This document shows positions 8,776 to 17,398 of a DNA stretch of 64,000 nucleotides, in pieces. Numbering within the stretch: position 1 is the stretch's first letter; each line of letters starts with the position of its first letter. Origin of the DNA: JBIOHP01 sp044449065 (GTDB taxonomy: Bacteria > Bacteroidota > Ignavibacteria > UBA10030 > SZUA-254); contig JBIOHP010000021.1 of NCBI GenBank assembly GCA_044449065.1, forward strand, positions 1-64,000. Direction: 5' to 3'. Under the pieces are notes generated by a model. It worked only from the letters and a program-made list of their open reading frames with translations. It searched no databases and had not been told where the DNA came from. The position numbers and the translations under genes were made by a program.

Positions 8776-9683
8776 ACAGTGATTCTCTTGATATTGAGCT
8801 TCTCTATATCTTTCCGTCCGATCTTCATCTCAGCTCCTAAAGCGATATGCCGAACATCATCGGGGTTTACGCCGAAAAGTTTTGCTGCCGCCGAATCGAC
8901 CGCAATGATATCGGTGGAAATCAGTTGAGCTTTCATTGTGACGACATCTTTAACGGATACCCCGCGCGGACCGTTGGCTTTCATAACATTATAAGCGTCG
9001 ACAATATTTAAATCGGGTTTACGGAAGGTGGCAAAATCGGCTATACATTGATGGAGATCAGTCCGATGCCAGAATCTTCTATCCCACACATTTCCCATGA
9101 GATTTTTCATTGCAATGGTTAAAGACGCTCCTTCATGGTTTTTTAAAATGGGAACATTGATAAAAACATCTGCGCCGAGAATGAGCTCATGTTCTTTTGC
9201 GGACTTTAATGCCCTTCCCGAGGGGATTGAAACATCGTGGTAATACCCTTCGGCGTCGCCCGGAGCGATTTTACCCTTGGCGTCTTTTACCGCTCTTTCT
9301 ATTCCACTATGAGTGTAGCTATCCTGCCAATCGTCGCATGTATGATCGACGACATACACTTCTTTTGCACCTGCTTCATAGCAATGTTGAATAATTCTGG
9401 ATACAAGTTTCGGATTGGTGTTCCCTGCCCGCTCCGGTGTGACATCCCAGCCGATATTCGGTTTGACGACAACCTTTTGTCCTTTTTTGACAAATGCTTT
9501 CATTCCTCCTAAAGCTGCGATACCTTTATCAAACATCACATCTGGCTCGCCGCCTTTGACCGCAACGAGATCGAACGGAGTAGGGGCGTACGCAAGAAGT
9601 TTGCCGTATTTTCCGGTCGCAAGAATTCCACCAACTGCGAGGGAAGCGCCGAAACCTTTTTTAAAAAACGAACGTCTATCCAT
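8772..9683 (-). CDS. Tat-exported DUF362 protein
   Basis: A 303-residue protein beginning MDRRSFFKKG, a twin-arginine export signal followed by a short hydrophobic stretch, so it is probably exported folded and perhaps with a cofactor. The rest matches the DUF362 family: VKPNIGWD, VPILKNHEGASLTIAMKN, MGNVWDR and a C-terminal AVDSAAAKLFG block. The family is often fused to or next to ferredoxins, but its reaction is not established. Here the overlapping downstream gene is a membrane polyferredoxin, pointing to a periplasmic redox pair. This copy has no ferredoxin domain of its own. Confidence 0.85.
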   Translation of the reverse strand: MDRRSFFKKGFGASLAVGGILATGKYGKLLAYAPTPFDLVAVKGGEPDVMFDKGIAALGGMKAFVKKGQKVVVKPNIGWDVTPERAGNTNPKLVSRIIQHCYEAGAKEVYVVDHTCDDWQDSYTHSGIERAVKDAKGKIAPGDAEGYYHDVSIPSGRALKSAKEHELILGADVFINVPILKNHEGASLTIAMKNLMGNVWDRRFWHRTDLHQCIADFATFRKPDLNIVDAYNVMKANGPRGVSVKDVVTMKAQLISTDIIAVDSAAAKLFGVNPDDVRHIALGAEMKIGRKDIEKLNIKRITV

Positions 9684-10006
9684 AGCTGTAAACCTTAGCG
9701 GTAATTGAATTTAAAACTGAATGATGATCTACAAATAGCATACCAACCTAAAATTTATGGATTTTAAGCAGAAATTGCCTATTCGTTGAATTTAATCAGG
9801 TGTGCTGTATCAAATTTGAGATGAATTCATCCGAAAGGATGGATTTCCTTGGAGTGCGTCGAGGGTAGATGAGTAATTCCTCTTTGAGATAGGTATAGAA
9901 GCCGATTGCGTTCACGAGTAAAAATACCAGATAGGATTTACCTGGCTGGCGACCCCATACCTGGGTATCCCAGCCAGATTTAATCTGTCGAACTTTATCC
10001 CGGATT
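9684..10006. other. Intergenic region upstream of the DUF362 operon
   Basis: No gene. It must hold the promoter for the minus-strand DUF362/polyferredoxin pair and the 3' end of the dipeptidyl peptidase transcript. I could not pick a convincing promoter. The only structured element is the inverted repeat at 9942-9977. Confidence 0.5.
9942..9977 (-). other. Nested inverted repeat downstream of the peptidase gene
   Basis: Perfect 8-bp arms CTGGCTGG and CCAGCCAG enclose a second, perfect ATACC-TG-GGTAT hairpin. It sits about 30 bp after the peptidase stop codon. No T-run follows in the minus direction, so it may be a weak terminator, an mRNA-protecting stem or a protein-binding site. Confidence 0.45.
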
Positions 10007-12223
10007 TTACTTGCTGAACAATTTCTCCGGAAATTCTATTTCCAATAAATATTTGTAATAAAACCGGTATGTCTCGTTGCGGAGATGCGTAGCTTTCGGT
10101 CCGCCCCAGCCGTGGCGTTCGCCCGGATAGATCATCAGCTCGAAGTGTTTGCCGAGGTCTTCGAACTTATTGATAAGCTGAATGGAGTTCTGCATATGCA
10201 CGTTATCATCCATCGTGCCGTGCACTATGAGCATCATCCCTTTATATTTATCGGCGTATGTGATCGGCGAGCTCTCTTTGTATCCATCGGGGTTCTTATC
10301 CGGTGTGTTCATGTAACGTTCTGTATAATGGGAATCATACAACGACCAATCGGTGACAGAGAAATCTGCAACGCCATGGGTAAAGTATCCTGCGCCATAG
10401 GTCATCGCCATGCAAGTTGTATACCCGCCATAGCTTCCCCCTGTGATGCAGATTTTTGTTGAATCGATAAACGCCTTTGTCCGCAGCCATTTCACAACCT
10501 CGATGTAATCGTTCATTTCCCATTTGCCGAGGTGGCGATACATTTCCGCGACGCCCTCTTTCCCAAAATGTCCTGAACCACGATGGTCAATTGCTATTTG
10601 GATCATTCCTTCCTTTGCGAACCACTGCGATCGTATTCCGCCCCATGTATCATACACCGTTCCGGCGTTGGGACCTCCATAGATAGAGATGAGAACCGGA
10701 TATTTTTTTTTAGGGTTGAAATTATCCGGTAATATCCAGGAGACCGGAAGCTCATAACCATCGGGCGTTTTTACAGTGAATAATTCTGTTTTGGCAATCT
10801 CATAATCGTCAAAATCCTTAGTTTTGCTCTTGCCCAATTCCTTGATTTGTTTACCGGTGTTATCACATAATGCCATTTGCGAGGGTGTGGTGATATTCGA
10901 ATAGGAAGTGATAAAATAACTTCCCTTTGGAGAAATTTTGATTGAGTGTGAAAACTCCCCGAATGAGAGACGATGAATATCCCCGCCATTAAGCGAAGCG
11001 CTGTAGAAATCAGTTCTTGTTGAAACTTCTTTTCGCGCCGTGAAATAAATTTTGTCATTGGGCTCATCTACCAGCGTCACGCCTGTTACTGCCCATTTGC
11101 CCTTTGTAATTTGCCGGTCTTCGTTTCCATCAAGCGAATGATAATAGATTTGATTCCATCCGCTGCGATCACTTAAATAGATGAATCCTTTTCCATCCTT
11201 GAGAAATTCCAACGATTCAAACCACTCCACCCATGATGTCTGGTGTTCGATATAAACATCCTTTTTGGATCCAGTTGCGGGATCGACGCCATAAAGTTTA
11301 AGCGTATCCTGATCGCGATTCATCCATTGCACCAATAGCCGGCTGCCATCGGGAGTCCAGAACGGTGTGCCAAAATATTGATCATTTTTTGCATTAAAAT
11401 CCGCCCAGGTAATATTTCCATTGCTGATGGTGACGACACCGATTTTCACTTCGGGATTGGGATCTCCAACTTCGGGGTAATGTGTTTTTTCAAGGAAGCC
11501 GTGTTGTCCTTCGGAATTATAGATGGGAAACATTGGCACTTTCGTTTCATCGAAATGATAGAACGCCAGATTTTTACTATCGGGCGACCACCAAAAAGCT
11601 CGATAGTGAGACGGTCTGCCAAATATTTCCTCATAATATACCCATGCCGCCCATCCATTATAGATTACATCGGCGCCGTCGTTTGTATAGCGGTTCTCTT
11701 TACCAGTCGCTATTTCAATTGAATAGAGATCGTTATCCCGTGTGAATGCCACGTACCTGCTATCGGGGGAGAGGGTGGGATTTTTTTCTTCCGATGGTGT
11801 TTGTGTGAGCCGCTTAAACTCCTTAGTCTCGGTATCGAAATAATAGAGGTCTTTATCTTTAACATAAATCAATTTCGTGTATGATTCATTTGATGACGCA
11901 GGTGAATTAATATCAATGCTGGTATCCACCAAAGATTTATACTGATCCATATCGCGGAAGAGCTTTTCCTCGCCGGTGTTTACATCAATCGAATAAACTT
12001 TTGAGGCCTTCTCACCCTCTTTTTTCTTCTGTTCGAGATAGTGGGAGTCATCCGACCATCCCTGAATGTTTGGTAAGGGCTTGGTGAGTTTCGGCTCTCC
12101 ATTTTTAAATATCTGTTCCCACGTTAAATGTTTCTTTTCCTGCGATGGAGAAAAAGAAACAGCAATAATGGTAAAAATGAAGAGGCAAAACGAAAACTGT
12201 AAGTATTGTTTGATCCGGTTCAT
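10007..12223 (-). CDS. Dipeptidyl peptidase IV-type S9 peptidase
   Basis: A 738-residue exported serine peptidase. A signal peptide (FSFCLFIFTIIAVSF) leads to a DPP-IV-type eight-bladed propeller (repeated SPDSRYVAF and SPDSKNLAF WD-like turns, and the YVYYEEIFGR-type Glu-Glu region expected to hold the substrate N terminus). The C-terminal alpha/beta hydrolase has the nucleophile Ser597 in GGSYGGY, Asp in HGTMDDNVH and His in GERHGWGG. The family removes Xaa-Pro dipeptides from peptide N termini in the periplasm. A second S9 peptidase lies 95 bp upstream on the same strand, so the pair probably serves peptide scavenging. Confidence 0.93.
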   Translation of the reverse strand: MNRIKQYLQFSFCLFIFTIIAVSFSPSQEKKHLTWEQIFKNGEPKLTKPLPNIQGWSDDSHYLEQKKKEGEKASKVYSIDVNTGEEKLFRDMDQYKSLVDTSIDINSPASSNESYTKLIYVKDKDLYYFDTETKEFKRLTQTPSEEKNPTLSPDSRYVAFTRDNDLYSIEIATGKENRYTNDGADVIYNGWAAWVYYEEIFGRPSHYRAFWWSPDSKNLAFYHFDETKVPMFPIYNSEGQHGFLEKTHYPEVGDPNPEVKIGVVTISNGNITWADFNAKNDQYFGTPFWTPDGSRLLVQWMNRDQDTLKLYGVDPATGSKKDVYIEHQTSWVEWFESLEFLKDGKGFIYLSDRSGWNQIYYHSLDGNEDRQITKGKWAVTGVTLVDEPNDKIYFTARKEVSTRTDFYSASLNGGDIHRLSFGEFSHSIKISPKGSYFITSYSNITTPSQMALCDNTGKQIKELGKSKTKDFDDYEIAKTELFTVKTPDGYELPVSWILPDNFNPKKKYPVLISIYGGPNAGTVYDTWGGIRSQWFAKEGMIQIAIDHRGSGHFGKEGVAEMYRHLGKWEMNDYIEVVKWLRTKAFIDSTKICITGGSYGGYTTCMAMTYGAGYFTHGVADFSVTDWSLYDSHYTERYMNTPDKNPDGYKESSPITYADKYKGMMLIVHGTMDDNVHMQNSIQLINKFEDLGKHFELMIYPGERHGWGGPKATHLRNETYRFYYKYLLEIEFPEKLFSK

Positions 12224-12318
12224 GTTATTTACTCCATACTAATAGTTCGGATGATCAGCGCAAATGAATAGTATAAATCTATGTGAGTTATATGTCTTGG
12301 ACTATTTTATAAATGATC

Positions 12319-14385
12319 TTATTTTACATCCTGGTTACGCACCATTTTGGTCATATCGTAGGGTGCGGGATCACCGCCAAGATATTTATGGAACCAATCA
12401 AGATGCGCATTATAGTACAGCGGCATCGATTTAACTCCGTTGGGCCAATGTCCGTCATTCGGAAATACGATTATTCGCGATGGCACATTCATTTCCTGCA
12501 GATCGGTGAAGAATTCTAAACTCTGAGTATAGGGGACCCGGAAATCCTTTTCGCCGGTGATGACCATGCAGGGAGTTTTAAAATTTTTCACCGAGTTATT
12601 GGGTGAAAACTTTTGGTAGAGGTCTGAAGTCCATGGCGTTCCTCCCAGATCCCATTCCGGGAACCATAATTCTTCGGTTGCCCCGTGCATTGCCGTTAAA
12701 TCATAAACGCCCATCATGGAAGCAATTGCTTTGAAGCGGGTGGTGTGTCCTTCCAACCACATCATAAAATATCCGCCGTACGACCATCCCATCGCGCCGA
12801 TGCGGTCTTTATCAACGTAGGGAAGTTGCTCCAATGAATCAGTCACCGCCATGACGTCTTGATACACAGCTCCGTTCCAGTCCTTTGAGATTTCTGCGCA
12901 GAATTCCTGACCATAACCGTTCGATCCATGCGGGTTGGGAAATACTACGATATAACCGGAACCGGGATACATTTGCCAGTCGCCGCGGAATGCGTCAAGC
13001 CATTGTTGCTGCGGTCCCCCGTGAACGTTCACGATGACGGGATATTTTTTGGATGGGTCGAAATTATGCGGTTTGACAATAAAAGTATGAATTTTAGATC
13101 CGCTCGGCGATGGAATCCACATTTCTTCGGCGGGACGAACATCAACCTGATCGAGAAGCTCTTTATTCAAGAATGTGATTTGTTTGGCGTCTTTTCCGTC
13201 AATGGTTGCGCTCCATAATTCCGACGGCTCGCCAACCGACCGGTGGATGTAGACAATCGTTTCGTTATCAGGTGAGAGAGCAAAGGCGTCGATAGCTTGA
13301 TGCTCGAGAATTTTTGTGATTTTTTTTGTTTTGACGTCTATTTTATAAAAAGGGGTATGTCCCTGGTACTGAGCGGTGAAATAAATAGTTTTAGAATCGT
13401 TTGACCACTTGATATCGTTCTCCCAGTTGTCGAATTTATCTGTTAGTATTGTGCTCTCGCCGGTACTGCGGTTGTATAATGCTATCTTGAACAGGTCCGA
13501 TTCATATCCGTTTATTCTCTGCAGTTTGTATGCGATATATTTTCCATCGGGCGAATATTGCGGGTTGCCGTCATACGACTTATTTGCGGTAGTGATGCAT
13601 TTTGCTTCTCCACCCGCTGAATTGACGATCCACAGATCTTTATTGTTGGTGCGTTCTTCCATTCCGCTATGATCCGATACATAGCATATTTCATTTCCGT
13701 CGGGCGAGCAAGTAAATCCAAGTCCACCCAATTCAAAAGATGGAGCGTCGAATTCGCCGGGTGTGAGATCGGTATAGCGTTTTGATTCGATATCGTAAAT
13801 AAACGTATGCGTAACCTTGCCATCTTTCCATGCCGTCCAATGCCTGTAAAGGAGATGATCAGTCACATGCGCCTGGATAGGTCCTTTGCTCATGGTGCTA
13901 TCGTTAAGTTTGTTGCAGTCGTTATCGGCGCCGCAATCTCCAAATACTTCAGCTGAGAAAATAAGGTGTTTACCGTCGGGAGTCCATTCCGCGTCTCCAA
14001 CGCCCATAGCGAAATCCGTGATATGCTCTGGAATGCCGCCTTCGGCAGGCATACGCCATGCTTGTGATCCATTTTCACGGCTTGAAATAAAGAGGAGCCA
14101 TTTACCATCGGGCGACCACCGGGGATGATTATCAGGCCCGGGCGTATCGGTAAGGTTGCGAATGTCGCTGCCATCGGCATTCATAACGTAAACATCCTGG
14201 TTGGATTTTCCTTTCTCAAGGTTGCTCTCTGTCACGACGAATGCAATTTTTTTGCCGTCAGGGGAAAAGTTCGGATCGGCGACAGATTTTAATTTATAGA
14301 GATCGGAAAGTACGAAAGCTCGTTTCTGACTGAATGCAGTAACGGAGAGTAACAGAACGAAGAAACATATGAAAATATTTTTCAT
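12319..14385 (-). CDS. S9 family prolyl oligopeptidase / acylaminoacyl peptidase-like
   Basis: A 688-residue exported peptidase. I place the start at the ATG at 14385, not at the longer upstream frame, because it gives a clean signal peptide (MKNIFICFFVLLLSVTAFS-Q) and has AGGAA at proper distance. A TolB-like propeller follows (repeated FSPDGKKIAFV, WSPDGKWLLF, YSPDGKYIAY). The hydrolase domain holds Ser535 in GWSYGGY, Asp in GEKDFRVP and His in NDGHWP. It belongs to the oligopeptidase branch of S9 rather than the DPP-IV branch of its neighbour. Substrates are likely short peptides in the periplasm. Confidence 0.92.
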   Translation of the reverse strand: MKNIFICFFVLLLSVTAFSQKRAFVLSDLYKLKSVADPNFSPDGKKIAFVVTESNLEKGKSNQDVYVMNADGSDIRNLTDTPGPDNHPRWSPDGKWLLFISSRENGSQAWRMPAEGGIPEHITDFAMGVGDAEWTPDGKHLIFSAEVFGDCGADNDCNKLNDSTMSKGPIQAHVTDHLLYRHWTAWKDGKVTHTFIYDIESKRYTDLTPGEFDAPSFELGGLGFTCSPDGNEICYVSDHSGMEERTNNKDLWIVNSAGGEAKCITTANKSYDGNPQYSPDGKYIAYKLQRINGYESDLFKIALYNRSTGESTILTDKFDNWENDIKWSNDSKTIYFTAQYQGHTPFYKIDVKTKKITKILEHQAIDAFALSPDNETIVYIHRSVGEPSELWSATIDGKDAKQITFLNKELLDQVDVRPAEEMWIPSPSGSKIHTFIVKPHNFDPSKKYPVIVNVHGGPQQQWLDAFRGDWQMYPGSGYIVVFPNPHGSNGYGQEFCAEISKDWNGAVYQDVMAVTDSLEQLPYVDKDRIGAMGWSYGGYFMMWLEGHTTRFKAIASMMGVYDLTAMHGATEELWFPEWDLGGTPWTSDLYQKFSPNNSVKNFKTPCMVITGEKDFRVPYTQSLEFFTDLQEMNVPSRIIVFPNDGHWPNGVKSMPLYYNAHLDWFHKYLGGDPAPYDMTKMVRNQDVK

Positions 14386-14592
14386 GGCGGATTCCTGAAA
14401 AAGGGTGGAACAATGAATAAATGGCCTAAATGTGGTATTCAGGCATATAAATAGTGTAAAAATATAAGGAATTTGGAGGAGTGATTCAATCCACGACTGA
14501 TTAGCGATGGATTGTGAATTACTGAATGGAAAGGTCATTCAGCAGCGCGGCATTACCTATTTTTATTCACTTAACAAGTGGCGAATCGCGGC

Positions 14593-15036
14593 TCAAAGCG
14601 GGATTTGGTTGTAAAGGACCCAATAAAGACCGAGTTCAGAAACCGCCTTAAAAAATTTTTCAAATTCCACGGGTTTGGTGATATAACTGTTTACGCCAAG
14701 TTTATAACTTTCCACGATATCGCGATCCTCCTGAGAAGAGGAGAGCACGACCACTGGCGTGGATTGAGTTCGAGGATCGGATTTAATTCTCTTCAGCACT
14801 TCCAATCCATTGATTTTCGGTAGTTTTAAATCAAGAAGGATCAGCTTAGGTGTACGCTCAACAGATCGATTGCTGTATGCTCCTTCAGCAAAGAGGAAAT
14901 CCAGAGCTTGTGCGCCGTCTGAAAGAACGATAACATTGTTTGACAAGTTATTTTTTTTTAAAGCCCGCAGTGTCAATTCGCTGTCGTAGGGATTGTCTTC
15001 AATGACGAGGATTTCGACTTCCTGGTCGTTATGCAT
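14593..15036 (-). CDS. Single-domain response regulator (Rcp1-like)
   Basis: A 147-residue receiver with no output domain. The conserved residues are the acidic pair in VIEDNPYD, phosphoacceptor Asp69 in LLDLKLPK, Ser/Thr in VVLSSSQ and Lys in YITKPVEF. The insertion pattern (RALKKNNL, DFLFAEGAY) is that of cyanobacterial phytochrome partner Rcp1. I start it at the ATG at 15036, which overlaps the kinase stop by 8 bp, because that gives the normal length and has AAGG upstream; the frame could extend 15 residues further. It is the obvious phosphorylation partner of the overlapping kinase and must act by protein contact. Confidence 0.9.
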   Translation of the reverse strand: MHNDQEVEILVIEDNPYDSELTLRALKKNNLSNNVIVLSDGAQALDFLFAEGAYSNRSVERTPKLILLDLKLPKINGLEVLKRIKSDPRTQSTPVVVLSSSQEDRDIVESYKLGVNSYITKPVEFEKFFKAVSELGLYWVLYNQIPL

Positions 15037-16885
15037 TCGGTGAACCTTTTTCCGGTAATGTAAAATAAAACGTAGCGCCACTGTCTAATTTTCCTGTTCC
15101 CCAGACTCTTCCGCCGTGCCGGTGAATAATCCGGTGCACAATCGCAAGTCCAACTCCCGTGCCGTCAAAATCCTTATTGCTATGAAGGCGCTGAAAAACG
15201 CCGAACAATTTATCTGCATAGTGTTCGTCAAATCCTGCGCCGTTATCTTTTACAAAATATATATTTTCCGTTTCGTTGGACATTGAACCAATTTCTAACA
15301 TGGCATTTGGTTGTTTTCCCGTAAATTTAATTGCATTGGAGATCAGATTCACCAGCACCTGCCGGATCAATTTCTGGTCGCCAAAAGCGGGGAGGATTTC
15401 TTTTAATGCTAATTGAATATTGCGATCGGGGACGCGTGAGCTTAATTCCCCGTAAACTTCATGAACAAGATTCAGCATATTGATGTGGGATATTTTCAAT
15501 TCCTGCCGTCCCAAGCGGGAAAATTCCAATAGATCATCAATTAAGTCTCCCATGCTTTGGACATTGTGACGGATAACATCTAACCGTCGTCTACCCTCTT
15601 CATCGAAGTGCTGGCCGTAATCTTCCAGCAGCATCCGGGAAAATCCGTCAACGGCTCTTAGCGGAGCCCGAAGATCATGCGATACGGAATAGGAAAACGC
15701 TTCGAGTTCCTTATTGGCTGCCTCAACCTGGATGGTTCGTTCCTTTAATTCTTCTTCTGCTCTCTTGCGTTCCGAACGATCTCTGGTCACTTTCGTGAAA
15801 CCGATCGCATTCCCTTTTTCATCGCGAAGTGTGGTAGCAATAACATTTGCCCAAAATTGTGAACCGTCTTTTTTCACCCTCCAGCCCTCTTCCTCATATC
15901 TTCCATATTCCAGCGCTCGCTGCAACAGAATTGTCGGCTTGCCTAATTCAAGATCCTCAGATGTATAGAATAAGGAAAAATGTTTTCCAATGATTTCTTC
16001 GGGAGGGTATCCTTTAATTTTTTGTGCGCCGGCATTCCATGTCATAATATTTCCAATAAGATCGACCATGTATATGGCGTAATCTTCCACATCGGTGATA
16101 AGCCGGCGGAAATGTTCTTCGCTCTGGCGCAGGTTAGTTTCCGTACGCTTGCGTTCGGTAATATCGCGTATTGCGCTGATTATAAATGAATCTTCATCGA
16201 TAGTGAGCGGACTGAGACTGATTTCTACGGGAAATTCTGAACCATCATTTTTAAGTCCATATAATTCCAATCCAGTCCCCATAGGTCTGGCATGGGGATT
16301 GACAATATAGTTGAGTCGATGAATGATATGTCCGTGACGGAATCGTTCCGGTAGAAGACCTTCTATGGTGTTACCTTTCAAATCAGCCGGTTGATAGCCG
16401 AACATTTTTTCTACTTGGCTGTTTGCAAGAATGATATGGCCGGTCGAATTTACCATTATTAAGCCCTCAGGCATCGATTCGAAAATCATGCCTAGTTTAG
16501 CTTCCATGAGTTTGATATCATTGATAACTTTTACTCGGGTAACATCTTTCCGGCTGGAAAGTATCACCGCCGGGGAGCCGTCTGATGGTTCGATGAGTTT
16601 ATTGGAAATATCGATGTATACAAGCGAGCCGTCTTTTTTTCGATGAATTGAGCCGTAGTTGCATATTCCTGATCTGATCGTTTCGCCGATTTTTAGCTCT
16701 TCTTCGGTATTTCGTTCCGATAATAGTATAAGATTACTGAGCGGATGTCCGATTGCCTCCTGTTTCGAATACCCGAAAATATTTTCAGCTCCTTTATTCC
16801 AATAAACGACATTTCCATCCGGCGTCAGCGTCAGGATAGCATCAGGATTTTCATCAAGTAATTTTTTGTTTGTTTCTTTTATCAT
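15029..16885 (-). CDS. Soluble PAS-domain sensor histidine kinase
   Basis: A 618-residue kinase without membrane segments. It has three PAS domains (about residues 8-118, 130-245 and 258-372; two end in the linker DITERKR or DRSERKR), a coiled linker, a HisKA dimerisation helix with His403 in SVSHDLRAPLRAVDG, and a HATPase domain with NLISNAIKFT, DNGAGFD and GTGVGLAIVHRI. The kinase core resembles bacteriophytochrome-type kinases, but no GAF/PHY chromophore module is present, so the signal is probably a cytosolic redox, gas or small-molecule cue. It overlaps its receiver gene. It lies just downstream of the cytochrome operon on the same strand, separated by 513 bp. Confidence 0.92.
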   Translation of the reverse strand: MIKETNKKLLDENPDAILTLTPDGNVVYWNKGAENIFGYSKQEAIGHPLSNLILLSERNTEEELKIGETIRSGICNYGSIHRKKDGSLVYIDISNKLIEPSDGSPAVILSSRKDVTRVKVINDIKLMEAKLGMIFESMPEGLIMVNSTGHIILANSQVEKMFGYQPADLKGNTIEGLLPERFRHGHIIHRLNYIVNPHARPMGTGLELYGLKNDGSEFPVEISLSPLTIDEDSFIISAIRDITERKRTETNLRQSEEHFRRLITDVEDYAIYMVDLIGNIMTWNAGAQKIKGYPPEEIIGKHFSLFYTSEDLELGKPTILLQRALEYGRYEEEGWRVKKDGSQFWANVIATTLRDEKGNAIGFTKVTRDRSERKRAEEELKERTIQVEAANKELEAFSYSVSHDLRAPLRAVDGFSRMLLEDYGQHFDEEGRRRLDVIRHNVQSMGDLIDDLLEFSRLGRQELKISHINMLNLVHEVYGELSSRVPDRNIQLALKEILPAFGDQKLIRQVLVNLISNAIKFTGKQPNAMLEIGSMSNETENIYFVKDNGAGFDEHYADKLFGVFQRLHSNKDFDGTGVGLAIVHRIIHRHGGRVWGTGKLDSGATFYFTLPEKGSPNA

Positions 16886-17398
16886 CTATTTTCGTTCATA
16901 GTCACATCATGTGAGGATTAATTTCAGGCCTGTTGAAATATTAATTTTGTTTCGACTTCCTTCTGGGGTTATGTTTTAGGTATATCAATAAAATACGATT
17001 TTGTGAATAATGTGGCGGACCGCTGCAGTAATTTTGAGTGGCGTAAATGATAACGGCTGTTGTGATTGATATAGCAAATTCATCGACCGGATACCGAAAC
17101 ATTAAAAGCAAATAGATAACATAAAATCACGAACGAAAAACTATCCTCGTGAGCCCATTTTTCAAATTTCATCTCAGGTTCAATGAAAAAAATTTTCTAT
17201 ATATAATATATCTCCCCTCAACAATAAAGGCAAACGATCCGGAATGGCTTTTTCACCTTTTACAGTAATTAAGACCCAGAAAAGTAATTAATTTATTCTA
17301 ATGGTTTATGATTGTAGGTTGGAGAGATTACCGATGGAGTTATCGGATCGGGGAATGAATTGTTACGGCTACGATTTTTCAATCACCTCCACGAAACC
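16886..17398. other. Intergenic region upstream of the histidine kinase
   Basis: A 513-bp AT-rich stretch between the end of the cytochrome operon and the start of the kinase gene, both on the minus strand. Open frames here are short and unconvincing. I see no tRNA, repeat or clean terminator. It presumably contains the kinase promoter. Confidence 0.5.

Noticed and set aside
14386..14538. Longer N terminus for the second S9 peptidase
   Set aside because: The extra 51 residues hide the signal peptide in the middle, whereas the ATG at 14385 has a ribosome-binding site and starts a clean signal peptide.
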